Positions 19,301 to 28,538 of a stretch of DNA of 34,346 bases are shown here, one piece after another (positions within the stretch are counted from its first letter, which is position 1; every line of letters begins with the position of its first letter). A program made the translations under genes and the position numbers. The notes under the pieces are model-generated. The model worked only from the letters and a program-made list of their open reading frames with translations, had not been told where the DNA came from and searched no databases. The stretch is from an uncultured Candidatus Peregrinibacteria bacterium (GTDB lineage Bacteria; Patescibacteriota; JACMRA01), in contig CAKZLR010000018.1 of NCBI GenBank assembly GCA_937127165.1, positions 1 through 34,346 of the forward strand, read 5' to 3'.

Positions 19301-19924
19301 CCAATCTTTACAAACTTGAGTGATTTTTTCCTCCTTGGAGTGGTTATCCTCTCTACCTAAAATGTGAGTGAAGTTTAACTTACAATTTCTGATTTTCGGT
19401 AAAATTAACAACTCTTTTGAAGAACTAGAAACAATTGCAAGTCTTGTGTTTGAGATTTTAGCAATTTCGTTAACGAACCCTTCAAATAGACAAAACTCTT
19501 TATTAGCCATGTACCTTATAAAATTCCAACTGGCAACAGCCTGCTGTTCAAACTCTTCTTGGCTCAGTCCATGATTTTTATGATGTCTGGGTTTATCAAA
19601 ATATTCATCTCTCATTTCCTTAGCTTTTTTGTAGTCACCACCGGCTCTCAGCTCAGCCCAACAAGCTAAATTAGCTTCGTCGGAATCGGCTAGTACTCCG
19701 TCATAATCAAAAATTAAATACTTAGTTTCTGCACACGAAGAATGATCAAACTCTTTGTGGTAGCTGAGAAAAAATTCATCACTAATCAACGGTTCAATAA
19801 CTGTTTTGGATCTTTCACAAATAGACACATTATGTTCATAGTTCCAGTCCACTTGGAATTGTGTAAACCGTTCTTTTAATTCAGAAACCCTTTTTTGATA
19901 GTCTGCCTCGCTAAAGTTATTCAT
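16361..19924 (-). CDS. valS: Valyl-tRNA synthetase C-terminal half (KMSKS half) with inserted HAD, alpha/beta-hydrolase and NUDIX domains
   Basis: ValRS segments: [100 protein letters not shown], and a C-terminal coiled coil. No HIGH motif. Inserts at roughly 19115-19729 (HAD), 18179-18751 (alpha/beta hydrolase) and 17687-18124 (NUDIX). Confidence 0.92.
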   Translation of the reverse strand: [1187 protein letters not shown]

Positions 19925-20133
19925 AGTAATGAAATTACTAATAATAGTTTCTGCTTAAACCAAATAGTTTTGTCAAACGTTAAGTTACAATCGACTATCT
20001 GAATAATTAAAATGACTTGAAAAGGATTGCAAACTGAGATATCTTATGGTGGAGTATTTATTTATAATTAATTTTCTTAGAACTTTCTTTTTCTATGTTT
20101 TATAGAAAATTTATAATTTATAAAATTATAAAA

Positions 20134-20634
20134 TTAAGCAAAGACAACCTCGTTTTTAGTTTGGAAAAAATTATGAAAATACTCTTCTGTCCAATCCAAA
20201 ATATCTAAATAAAAACTTAAATACGGATCAAATTCATAAATTTTGTAGTAATGATTCTTAATCATCCATTGGATGACCCGGTAATCGTACTGAGACAGTA
20301 CATTTTGACTAAATTCTTTACTATATATTTCTAATTTCTTCTCTCTGAATTTTAGTGTTAGAAAGGCTTTCTTTTGTTCCCAACTAGCGAATTTTTCTTC
20401 TGGGTTTGCAGGGTCAAATTTTTCTCGTTCATAAACAAATTGAGGATCCATTTTTTGGTTGAAAAAATAAAGTGGGTGGAGTAATCTATGCAAAGTTCTA
20501 CCAAAAAAATAGGAATACCCCTTATAATCTTTATTTCTTTTTTTAGCTTCTTCGTATTGTATCCAAGTAATCGTTGATATATACTCATACATGTCAATAT
20601 ATTGCTCTTTCAAGGATAAAAAATGTTTTGACAT
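20134..20634 (-). CDS. Hypothetical protein
   Basis: 166 aa ORF rich in aromatic and charged residues; no family recognised. Confidence 0.5.
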   Translation of the reverse strand: MSKHFLSLKEQYIDMYEYISTITWIQYEEAKKRNKDYKGYSYFFGRTLHRLLHPLYFFNQKMDPQFVYEREKFDPANPEEKFASWEQKKAFLTLKFREKKLEIYSKEFSQNVLSQYDYRVIQWMIKNHYYKIYEFDPYLSFYLDILDWTEEYFHNFFQTKNEVVFA

Positions 20635-20702
20635 AAATTCTGCCTAAAACTGGATTTTAGTCGAGATACGTAATTATCAAATTTTTTTATTTTTGACAAC
20701 TA

Positions 20703-21353
20703 CTAAAAAGTAATTACTGCTGGCTTGATTACTTGACCGTCTACTTTTACTCCGGCGCTTACTACTCCTTTAACTGTTGGAATAGAGGTGTCACCAGACA
20801 GTTCGTTGACGGCATTCATGAACTCTGGATTAAAGGTATCTCCTGGATTTGGAATGATAATTTCAATATTAAATTTTTGCAGAACTTTAAGACTTGTATC
20901 TAAACTATTTTTTAACCTATCAACAAAATCTTTGACCGCCGTTTCACTAGCTTCAGGAGCATAACTGAAAGCTAAGTTCATATGACTAACAAAATCAGCT
21001 AAACTTAAAGCAATTTCTTTTTTAACCGACTTTTTTGCTCTATCTACGTCCATCTCGTTTTGTTTCATCACATTTTGCATATCAGCTAGAAGCCGTAAAT
21101 TTTTAGCTTTAAGCTCTTCTATTTCCTTTTTTAAGGTATCTTGCTCTGCAGATAATTTCTGAACTATATCATCTTGAGTTTGGGCTTGAATTTGGCTATC
21201 ATTAGAGGCAGAATCATTATCTGAGACTTTAGTAGGAACTGACGAAGGAACTGACGAGTTAGTTTCTTCTTTTTGAGTATCATCTAATTTTGAAAGGTTT
21301 TTATTTTTAAAATCTTGAATTTTTTGGTCAGCATTTTGCTTTTTTTTAGGCAT
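20703..21353 (-). CDS. grpE: Nucleotide exchange factor GrpE
   Basis: Charged coiled-coil N terminus, then NPEFMNAVNELSGDTSIPTVKGVVSAGVKVDGQVIKPAVITF, a GrpE C-terminal beta-domain pattern. Confidence 0.88.
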   Translation of the reverse strand: MPKKKQNADQKIQDFKNKNLSKLDDTQKEETNSSVPSSVPTKVSDNDSASNDSQIQAQTQDDIVQKLSAEQDTLKKEIEELKAKNLRLLADMQNVMKQNEMDVDRAKKSVKKEIALSLADFVSHMNLAFSYAPEASETAVKDFVDRLKNSLDTSLKVLQKFNIEIIIPNPGDTFNPEFMNAVNELSGDTSIPTVKGVVSAGVKVDGQVIKPAVITF

Positions 21354-21450
21354 AGATTTAATCTAAAAATTGATGAACTTAATTTCAAATTAAGAATGAT
21401 TTTCTTAAATAGATGATTTTTGTCAACCTAAAATTTTGTTTGCTAAAATT

Positions 21451-22770
21451 TTAAGATTCGACTTGGCTAATCAAAATTTTATTGATTTCAGGGAAGTCGG
21501 CAAGTCTTTGTTCACAGTTATTTATAAAGTGACTGGCAAAGTCGAGAATAGTTTGTTTTGAACGATAATTTTTGGTCAGGGTAATAATTTGGCATGTTGG
21601 ATATTTTTTTCTGAAATCTAAAATATTTTTTAAATAAGCTCCTTGAAATTTAAAAATTGACTGGTCATCATCTCCGACTACCATCAAGTTCGGTCTATTA
21701 TTAGTTAGTTTTGTGTCAACTAACATGTCAATAAGTTTAGTCTGCACACCACTAGTGTCTTGAAATTCGTCAACCAAAATATATAAAAACTGTTCTTGAT
21801 AATTGTATCTAAGCTCTTTGTAAGTTTCAAAAGCTTTTAACACTTCAAAAAGCATATCCTCAAAATCAAATAATTTAGACTGGTGCAAACCTTCTTGATA
21901 CTTTTTATAAATTCTAGCTAAAGAGCGGTATTTTTTATGGTTAAGGTCGGCTTTTAACCTATATTTTTTGTCTTCATCAACTTTACAAAAACTGTTTCTC
22001 CATGAAGTTAATTTAGTTGTTGAAGGATTTTGTTGAGCTTCAATTTCGTCCACAGTCTTTTGCAAACTCTCTATTACTAGTTTTTTAAGGCTATAATTTG
22101 GCTGTTTTTCGTCAAAGTTAATCTGTCTCAGGGGTTCAATCAAGTCTTGGCGAGCTTTTGATAGTAAAACTTTATTTATTTTCCCAACAAAAAAGTCTTT
22201 GATAATATTTCTAGCCTGAGAAATAAAAGTTTCGTTGTCGTCCAAAATTTGTTCAAAATCTTCGGGGGTTATACCTTCTTTTTTTAGATCCCTAATTCTA
22301 GATCTGATAGAGTCTAAATAAGTCCAACCTTCTTTAGAATTGTGTTGGTTGAGAGGATCATCATGGTCAAAAGTATTAAAAATACTTTGCAAAATTTCAA
22401 TTGAAGCTAAGTCATCAGCCGGCATATACTTAGCTCCGGAAAAAAAATATTCGGGGTTATGACTAATCACTTCGGTTCCAAAACTATGAAAAGTGTGAAT
22501 ATACACTTTGCTAGCCTGTGATCCAATAATCTTGATTAATCTTTCTCTCATATTTACAGCCGCTGAGTCTGTGAAAGTAAGACAAAGAATAGACTCTGGC
22601 AAAGTATCTGTTTCCCTGAGAATGTTGGCTACTCTCATGCTAAGTAATTCTGTTTTACCTGTCCCCGGACCAGCTACGACCATCACTGGACCATCGATTG
22701 TGTCAACGGCTTGTCTTTGTTCCGAGTTAAGCCGTTGATATTTTTGCCAGAAAATTCGGTTAAAATTCAT
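21451..22770 (-). CDS. UvrD/Rep-family superfamily 1 helicase, N-terminal part only
   Basis: LNSEQRQAVDTIDGPVMVVAGPGTGKTELL (Q motif and motif I), TFTDSAA, HTFHSFG, ILVDEFQDTS (II), VVGDDDQSIFKFQGA (III), LTKNYRS (IV). Stops after ERLADFPEINKILISQVES with no motif V/VI. Confidence 0.88.
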   Translation of the reverse strand: MNFNRIFWQKYQRLNSEQRQAVDTIDGPVMVVAGPGTGKTELLSMRVANILRETDTLPESILCLTFTDSAAVNMRERLIKIIGSQASKVYIHTFHSFGTEVISHNPEYFFSGAKYMPADDLASIEILQSIFNTFDHDDPLNQHNSKEGWTYLDSIRSRIRDLKKEGITPEDFEQILDDNETFISQARNIIKDFFVGKINKVLLSKARQDLIEPLRQINFDEKQPNYSLKKLVIESLQKTVDEIEAQQNPSTTKLTSWRNSFCKVDEDKKYRLKADLNHKKYRSLARIYKKYQEGLHQSKLFDFEDMLFEVLKAFETYKELRYNYQEQFLYILVDEFQDTSGVQTKLIDMLVDTKLTNNRPNLMVVGDDDQSIFKFQGAYLKNILDFRKKYPTCQIITLTKNYRSKQTILDFASHFINNCEQRLADFPEINKILISQVES

Positions 22771-23229
22771 ACTTTAATTTATATGACTATGCTACAAATA
22801 GTAAATCAGTCAGTCAAGACAAAGTCAAACACTATCCATTAAGATCAAATCAAGATTGATTTGATATTTGGTCTGGTTATGTACTAATTTGATTTCTAAA
22901 GAAAAACTGGTGTAATAAACTTGTTTATTCAAAATTTATTTAATTTTTACAAGTTTTACTTGTTACTTACAAGTTTTATTTAAAACTACAACAATAACAA
23001 TTGTTACCAATTTAATCAAAAAAAATTTTCTAATTTAATTCTTGTCAATTTTTAAAAAAATACTAGGTCCGGGTCTTACTTACTATTCTCACTATTTTTT
23101 GTGAGAACTTAATAAAAGACGATTTTTAAATTTTAAAATATATAATTATATAATATGAAAACTCTTCAGAGTTGTATTTGAAATTATAAAAACATTTATT
23201 CCTATTTACAACTAACATAACTCATAGAC

Positions 23230-23875
23230 ACTCTGTTAGATCGTGTAATCATAAAAAAATGATTTCAGCAATATCCTTAGGATGCATAAACTTTGAAGTA
23301 TCAATTTTTGTTTGATTATCTAGGTTTTTAAATAAATTTGTATTTGTAGTTGCAGGATAAAAACCCATTACACGAATATTGATTCTTTTTTCCAACCTTC
23401 CCTGAAACCAGATATTCCGTATTTATTACTCATATAAACAGACTCTCTTGGCTTACCATCATATGGTGTTCTACCGGCTGAAGATACATTAAGGATTGTA
23501 CCATAATTTTGTTCTTTGAAAGTTGGCAAAAATACTTGTGTCGTGTATATAGTACCCATTAGATTTATTCTAATCATTTTTTCTATATGATCAGGATTTT
23601 GTTTGTCTAGATCACCAGTGTAATACACACCCGCATTATTTATCAAAACATCAACATTACCAATTTCCTTACGAGCACTTTCTAATATCGGATAGAGGCG
23701 ATCAGCTTCATATTCTAAATTGTATTCTATATTTTTAAGATTTGGATGTGTTATATTAACAGTATTTCTGCTAAGATTAAAGACTAGCCACTGCCTTTTT
23801 AAACACTTTTTTACAACTTCTAGTCCAATTCCAGAACTACCCCCAGTGATAACAATTCTTTTAAAGAAGAAATTT
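23230..23875 (-). pseudogene. Short-chain dehydrogenase/reductase disrupted by apparent frameshifts
   Basis: Reverse strand RIVITGGSSGIGLEVVKKCLKRQWLVFNLSRN...VDVLINNAGVYYTGD...ILNVSSAG...YMSNKYGISGFREGWKK, stop, then -1 frame RINIRVMGFYPATTNTNLFKNLDNQTKIDTSKFMHPKDIAEIIF. Frame breaks at homopolymers 23386-23391 and 23253-23259. Confidence 0.75.
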
Positions 23876-24428
23876 ACTAAAAATAGTGCAAAAGCACATG
23901 CATGAAGAATAAAAATAAAATGGTCAAATAAATCATTCTGAGTTGTAATAACAATTTAAAATATATTATAACTTTCACAAATATTATTTCATTTATTAAG
24001 TATTGTTTATTATATAATCCTGTTAATAACAGGAAATTTTAAATATGAAAAAATTTTAAATATGAAAAATATATATTTTTGTCTTTTAATTACATTATTA
24101 TACTAGTTACCTTTAGATTTATTTCTCCTGCTTTTGTTACGTTACAAATGATTCCCCTAAAAGACTAAAACTTTGACTAAGAAGATTTATTTTTACAGAT
24201 GCTCTTTTATAATTTGTTCATCATACAAACCTCGAAGAAATTAGTGCTATTTGTCATAATAAATACAATTTGATTCAATATTTTATACATCTAACAGAAA
24301 AATGTTAAACTAACAAAGTTGAACAATAGATCTGAAAGACCTCTTTTGCAAGATTAAAATAAAAAGTATTATTTTAGATATATAAACATTTGACCTAAAA
24401 GCAGTCTTTTAGTAAAATGTAATGTTGT

Positions 24429-26132
24429 ATGTCAGTAGTTCAATTAGATCCTAATTCTATAGGTCGCCCATCAGTAGTAAAACTGCAAACTGTAGATAAT
24501 GAAAAATTAAACAAGTTAAAATCTCTTAGAAGTGAGCTAGATAGACACTATCAGGAGCGAAATACTGAAATAGAGGCAAGAAGGCTAGGCATGTTATATA
24601 TTAATCTTTATGGATACCCAATTAATATTAGTCATTTGACCAGAATTCCTAAAGAAAAAGCCATGTCTGCCAAAATTGGAGTGATCGGGATTAAAGACGG
24701 CTTTATTTATTTAGCAACACCAAAACCTGGTCATTTCGGCCAAGATGAAATTATTAAAATGTTTGAAAAAGAGGATAGACAAGTAGTTGTTTACTATTGC
24801 AGTGAATTTAGTTTTAATATACTTTTAGAGAAGTATAAATATGCAGTTAGCTACTCTGATTTTATCGAGAACATAAACATAACAGAAGAAAAAATGCGGG
24901 ATTCAACCTTATCTAACCCTAAGTCTTTAACTCAAAAATGGAGACAACTTTCCATCACTGAAATTGTTGAAGCTATATTGATTGCGGCCATTAAAAACGA
25001 TGCTTCAGACATTCACTTTGAGCCAGAAAAAGATGTGTATAATATAAGACTTAGAATTGATGGTGTTTTGCACACTTTTTTACAATTACCTGTCGATTTA
25101 ATTGATAAAATTGAAAATCGTATTAAGGTGATGTCTAAGTTAAAAATTAATATAGATAATCAACCTCAAGATGGTCGTTTTACTTTCTTTGCTGGTTCTA
25201 AAGAAATTGATATGAGAGTCTCTCTGCTACCTTCCAACTACGGCTACTCAATAGTTATGAGACTTTTAGGTACAGGTAGTGTTAATCTGACATTAGATGA
25301 TTTAGGGTTTATCGGTAATGCTAACATTAGGGCTCGGGAAGCTCTTTTTAAAACTACTGGGATGATACTGGCAACAGGTCCTACAGGAAGTGGTAAAACC
25401 ACCAGTTTATATACTTTTTTAAAATCTCTAAATGATGGTCAAAACAAGATTATCACTTTAGAAGATCCGATTGAATACAAATTACCCGGAATTTCTCAAA
25501 CCCAAATTGATTATAGTGCTGGTTATAATTTCTCTGATGGTTTAAGGTCAATTTTGAGACAAGATCCCGATGTGGTTATGGTAGGAGAAATTCGCGATAA
25601 AGAAACTGCTGATGTAGCAGTGCAAGCTTCTCTCACAGGACACAAAGTATTATCTACAATTCATACCAACGATGCTGCGGGTGCTGTGCCAAGGTTAATG
25701 GAAATGGGAATTAAGGGGTTTTTATTGGCCGATGCTTTAAACATGGTGGTAGGTCAGAGATTAGTTCGTAAACTTTGTCCTCATTGTAGGCGAGAGGCTA
25801 TTTTAGACGACCGAGAAAAGGCTTTTGTAGACAATGTTTTATCCAATATACCCCAAAATCACGGAGTTGAATTACCAGGCGAAATCAAATTTTATACTTC
25901 CGATGGTTGTGACAAGTGTGCAGGTTTAGGTTATAAAGGTAGAATAGGAGTTTATGAAGTTCTAACTATGACTGACGGTATCCGGGATTTACTTGTTCGG
26001 GAAACTGTCTCTTTTTTAGATGTTAGGCGAGTAGCAGCCACCGAAGGAATGCTGACGATGCAGCAAGATGCTGTACTAAAAGCTATTTTGGGGATAACTG
26101 ACATTAAGGAAGTGATGAGAGTTGTGGGGTAA
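24429..26132 (+). CDS. GspE/PilB-type (type IV pilus/T2SS) assembly ATPase
   Basis: Walker A GPTGSGKTTSLYTFL, Asp box, LRQDPDVVMVGEIRDKETADVAVQASLTGHKVLSTIHTNDA, CPHC...CDKC zinc motif, GRIGVYEVL. Confidence 0.95.
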   Translation: MSVVQLDPNSIGRPSVVKLQTVDNEKLNKLKSLRSELDRHYQERNTEIEARRLGMLYINLYGYPINISHLTRIPKEKAMSAKIGVIGIKDGFIYLATPKPGHFGQDEIIKMFEKEDRQVVVYYCSEFSFNILLEKYKYAVSYSDFIENINITEEKMRDSTLSNPKSLTQKWRQLSITEIVEAILIAAIKNDASDIHFEPEKDVYNIRLRIDGVLHTFLQLPVDLIDKIENRIKVMSKLKINIDNQPQDGRFTFFAGSKEIDMRVSLLPSNYGYSIVMRLLGTGSVNLTLDDLGFIGNANIRAREALFKTTGMILATGPTGSGKTTSLYTFLKSLNDGQNKIITLEDPIEYKLPGISQTQIDYSAGYNFSDGLRSILRQDPDVVMVGEIRDKETADVAVQASLTGHKVLSTIHTNDAAGAVPRLMEMGIKGFLLADALNMVVGQRLVRKLCPHCRREAILDDREKAFVDNVLSNIPQNHGVELPGEIKFYTSDGCDKCAGLGYKGRIGVYEVLTMTDGIRDLLVRETVSFLDVRRVAATEGMLTMQQDAVLKAILGITDIKEVMRVVG

Positions 26133-26400
26133 AAGAGTACTTGATTAGTTTTTAACTTTAAGATTTTAACTCTTTGAGAATCTATAATTGCAGAAGCAGT
26201 AATTGTTTTATAACATATAACCTCTTCTGTAGTTACAAAATTATCTATAGTTTTTCTTGATTTTTGATTCAAAGAAAATAATTTTTACAGAAACAAAAAC
26301 ATAAAATTTAATTTGTGAATGGGGAATTTAACAAAAAAGTTTTTCTAAAAAAAGATTAGGAACGAACAACTTTGTTCTAAATATTAAGGTTTAGCTTGAT

Positions 26401-27603
26401 TTAGCTCAAAATTACTTCTAATGTCTGACAGACTTTGTCTACATGTTCTTTTTGGATAATCAAGGGTGGTAAAAATCTGATAGTATCTTTACTACAAGGC
26501 AAAGCAATAATCTTACGCTGTTGTAATTTTTTGAGAATATCCATAGGGTCTATGGTTTCTAATAATTGTACTCCAATCATAAAACCTTCTCCCCTTATAT
26601 CAACGATTTTATCATTTAGCTTTGTTTGTAAATTTCTTAGCTGTTCAAAAAAATATTTACTGATAACTCGGCTTTTGTCTATAATCTGTGATTTTTCTAA
26701 TTCATCTAAAAAAGCTACTACTCCAGTCATACTTAAAGGATTTCCTCCTGTGGTAGAAGTGTGCACACCTTTAGGGATTTTGGCATTTAACTCTTCTTTA
26801 ATAACTACAGCCGATACTGGCAAACCACCACCAAGACCCTTGCCAAACAAAATCATATCACAATCAAAACCTCCTGGTACATATTTTTGAACATTCAGAA
26901 ACCGACCGTTGCGACCTAAACCAGTTTGAATTTCGTCAATAATTAACAACACCCCATATTCTTTGCACAATTCACTTACTTGCACTAGGTAATCTTCTGG
27001 TGGAAGGATAATTCCACCTTCTGCTTGAATTGGTTCGATAATAAGAGCAGCATGTTGGTTGGAAATAGTTTTTTTTAGTGATTCAATGTTGCCAAACTCA
27101 AAATAATCTGTAGAGAGTAGAAATTTTTGAAAGGGTTTTTGATATTTGCCTTCGTTGCTACTAGTTACAGAAAGCACTGCCAAAGTTTTGCCATGATAGT
27201 CATTTCTAGGAGACAAAAGACGGTTGCGACCGGTAGCAATTAAAGCAAACTTAATAGCGGCATCTACTGCCTCTGCTCCATAATTTGCCCAAAGTATACG
27301 ATTAAAGCCAGTCAATCCGACTTTTTCAACTTGTTCTAAAAGTTTTTTAGTTGCTTGACTTCGCTGAGGGTTGCCAAAAGAACCATGGCAGTTAATTAGA
27401 ATATCAACCTGTTTTTTGATACCTTCTGTAACTGGACTTGGACCATAACCTAGAAGGTTAACACCAAAATTAGAACCCATATCTAGGTATTCTTCACCTT
27501 TTTCATCATAAAGATAAACCCCATTACCACTAGCCAAAGACAAACCACGATTAGGAAAGGTGGAGACAACATTTTTGGACTGGATTATATCCGTAATAGT
27601 CAT
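26401..27603 (-). CDS. Class III PLP aminotransferase, acetylornithine/ornithine aminotransferase-like
   Basis: YLDMGSNFGVNLLGYGP, NYGAEAVDAAIKFA, YHGKTLAVLSVT, LLIIDEIQTGLGRNGRF, ILFGKGLGGGLPVSAVV (PLP Lys), STTGGNPLSM. Confidence 0.9.
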   Translation of the reverse strand: MTITDIIQSKNVVSTFPNRGLSLASGNGVYLYDEKGEEYLDMGSNFGVNLLGYGPSPVTEGIKKQVDILINCHGSFGNPQRSQATKKLLEQVEKVGLTGFNRILWANYGAEAVDAAIKFALIATGRNRLLSPRNDYHGKTLAVLSVTSSNEGKYQKPFQKFLLSTDYFEFGNIESLKKTISNQHAALIIEPIQAEGGIILPPEDYLVQVSELCKEYGVLLIIDEIQTGLGRNGRFLNVQKYVPGGFDCDMILFGKGLGGGLPVSAVVIKEELNAKIPKGVHTSTTGGNPLSMTGVVAFLDELEKSQIIDKSRVISKYFFEQLRNLQTKLNDKIVDIRGEGFMIGVQLLETIDPMDILKKLQQRKIIALPCSKDTIRFLPPLIIQKEHVDKVCQTLEVILS

Positions 27604-27815
27604 TAAATTTTTTTAGTATCTTTTAATTAGTACTTTTAGTAATTTATAACCAACGTTAATTTTCGTTACTTGTGCTCAAATGCAAACTAAACAAATAAAA
27701 AACAAAATCTACCTTTCCTAATTGTATTAACAATTCTTCACTTTTATCTAAAAAACAACATTGAACAACTGATTTACTCACACTTAAAACCTCTTTAAAT
27801 TTGTTGAATCTAACA

Positions 27816-28208
27816 TTAACTTAAATTAAACAAAGTTCCGTCGTAAATTCTTTCTATCAGACCGCTAAGCAAGGCAACAATCAAGAAGGAAAGAGCCGCA
27901 ATAGTCAGGCCAATTAGTGCATTTTTGATTATTTTCCAACCATTATCTGAATCCCCAGTAGCTAGTTTAAATGCCCCCCAGATAATAAATAAAAGAGTAA
28001 TACCAGGTATAATAAAAACTGCTAATTGAGCGATAGACACTAAAAATTCGTACATGTTTTCTCTAGTGAGATTTAACGTAATCCCTCCCCCGGGAAGTTC
28101 TGGTGCAGTTATTTGAGCATTAATTGATATAGGTAGTAAAATCAAGGCAAAAGAAAATATGCTTGTTGCATATAGGTAGAACTTTTTGGATCTAATAAGT
28201 TTGAGCAT
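27816..28208 (-). CDS. Small secreted/membrane protein, possibly VirB2/TrbC pilin-like
   Basis: Signal-peptide-like N terminus, then two hydrophobic segments around WGAFKLATGDSDNGWKIIKNALIGLTIAAL. Confidence 0.45.
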   Translation of the reverse strand: MLKLIRSKKFYLYATSIFSFALILLPISINAQITAPELPGGGITLNLTRENMYEFLVSIAQLAVFIIPGITLLFIIWGAFKLATGDSDNGWKIIKNALIGLTIAALSFLIVALLSGLIERIYDGTLFNLS

Positions 28209-28538
28209 AAAACAACAGGATTGGTAATAAAATTAATTAGTTAAATCGAGGTTGAATTAACATATTTTTCGTAAAATAGCAAGTGAGTTTTTTATTGTAA
28301 ACAAAACAAATCGGTTCCATCCAGCTAAGTAACTTAGTGAATAAACTTAATATTTATTAAGCTAAATTCATAATTAAAACTTGTCAAATGTCCATTTTGG
28401 ATGTCTTTACTAGGACTTAATATGAAATTATAGATTGCCGTAATTAGACAGTAAAGAAAAGAATATTGTTTTGTTTAATCACTAAATTAGGAATAAAACT
28501 GTTCTTTATATATAATCTTAACCAACCAACAAAAAAAT

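Noticed and set aside
16663-19574. Multiple small ORFs within the ValRS gene (16663, 16972, 17262, 17777, 18058, 18515, 19368)
   Set aside because: Antisense or alternate-frame shadows of a clear long coding sequence.
16361-19924. Inserts in ValRS as inteins
   Set aside because: No intein splicing or homing endonuclease motifs; inserts match HAD, alpha/beta hydrolase and NUDIX patterns instead.
23086-23107. TTCTCAC-TATTTTTT-GTGAGAA hairpin as a terminator
   Set aside because: Perfect 7-bp stem, but no following U-run on either strand and no gene end adjacent; function unsupported.
23720-23905. Plus-strand ORF opposite the SDR gene
   Set aside because: Antisense to the recognisable SDR Rossmann segment.
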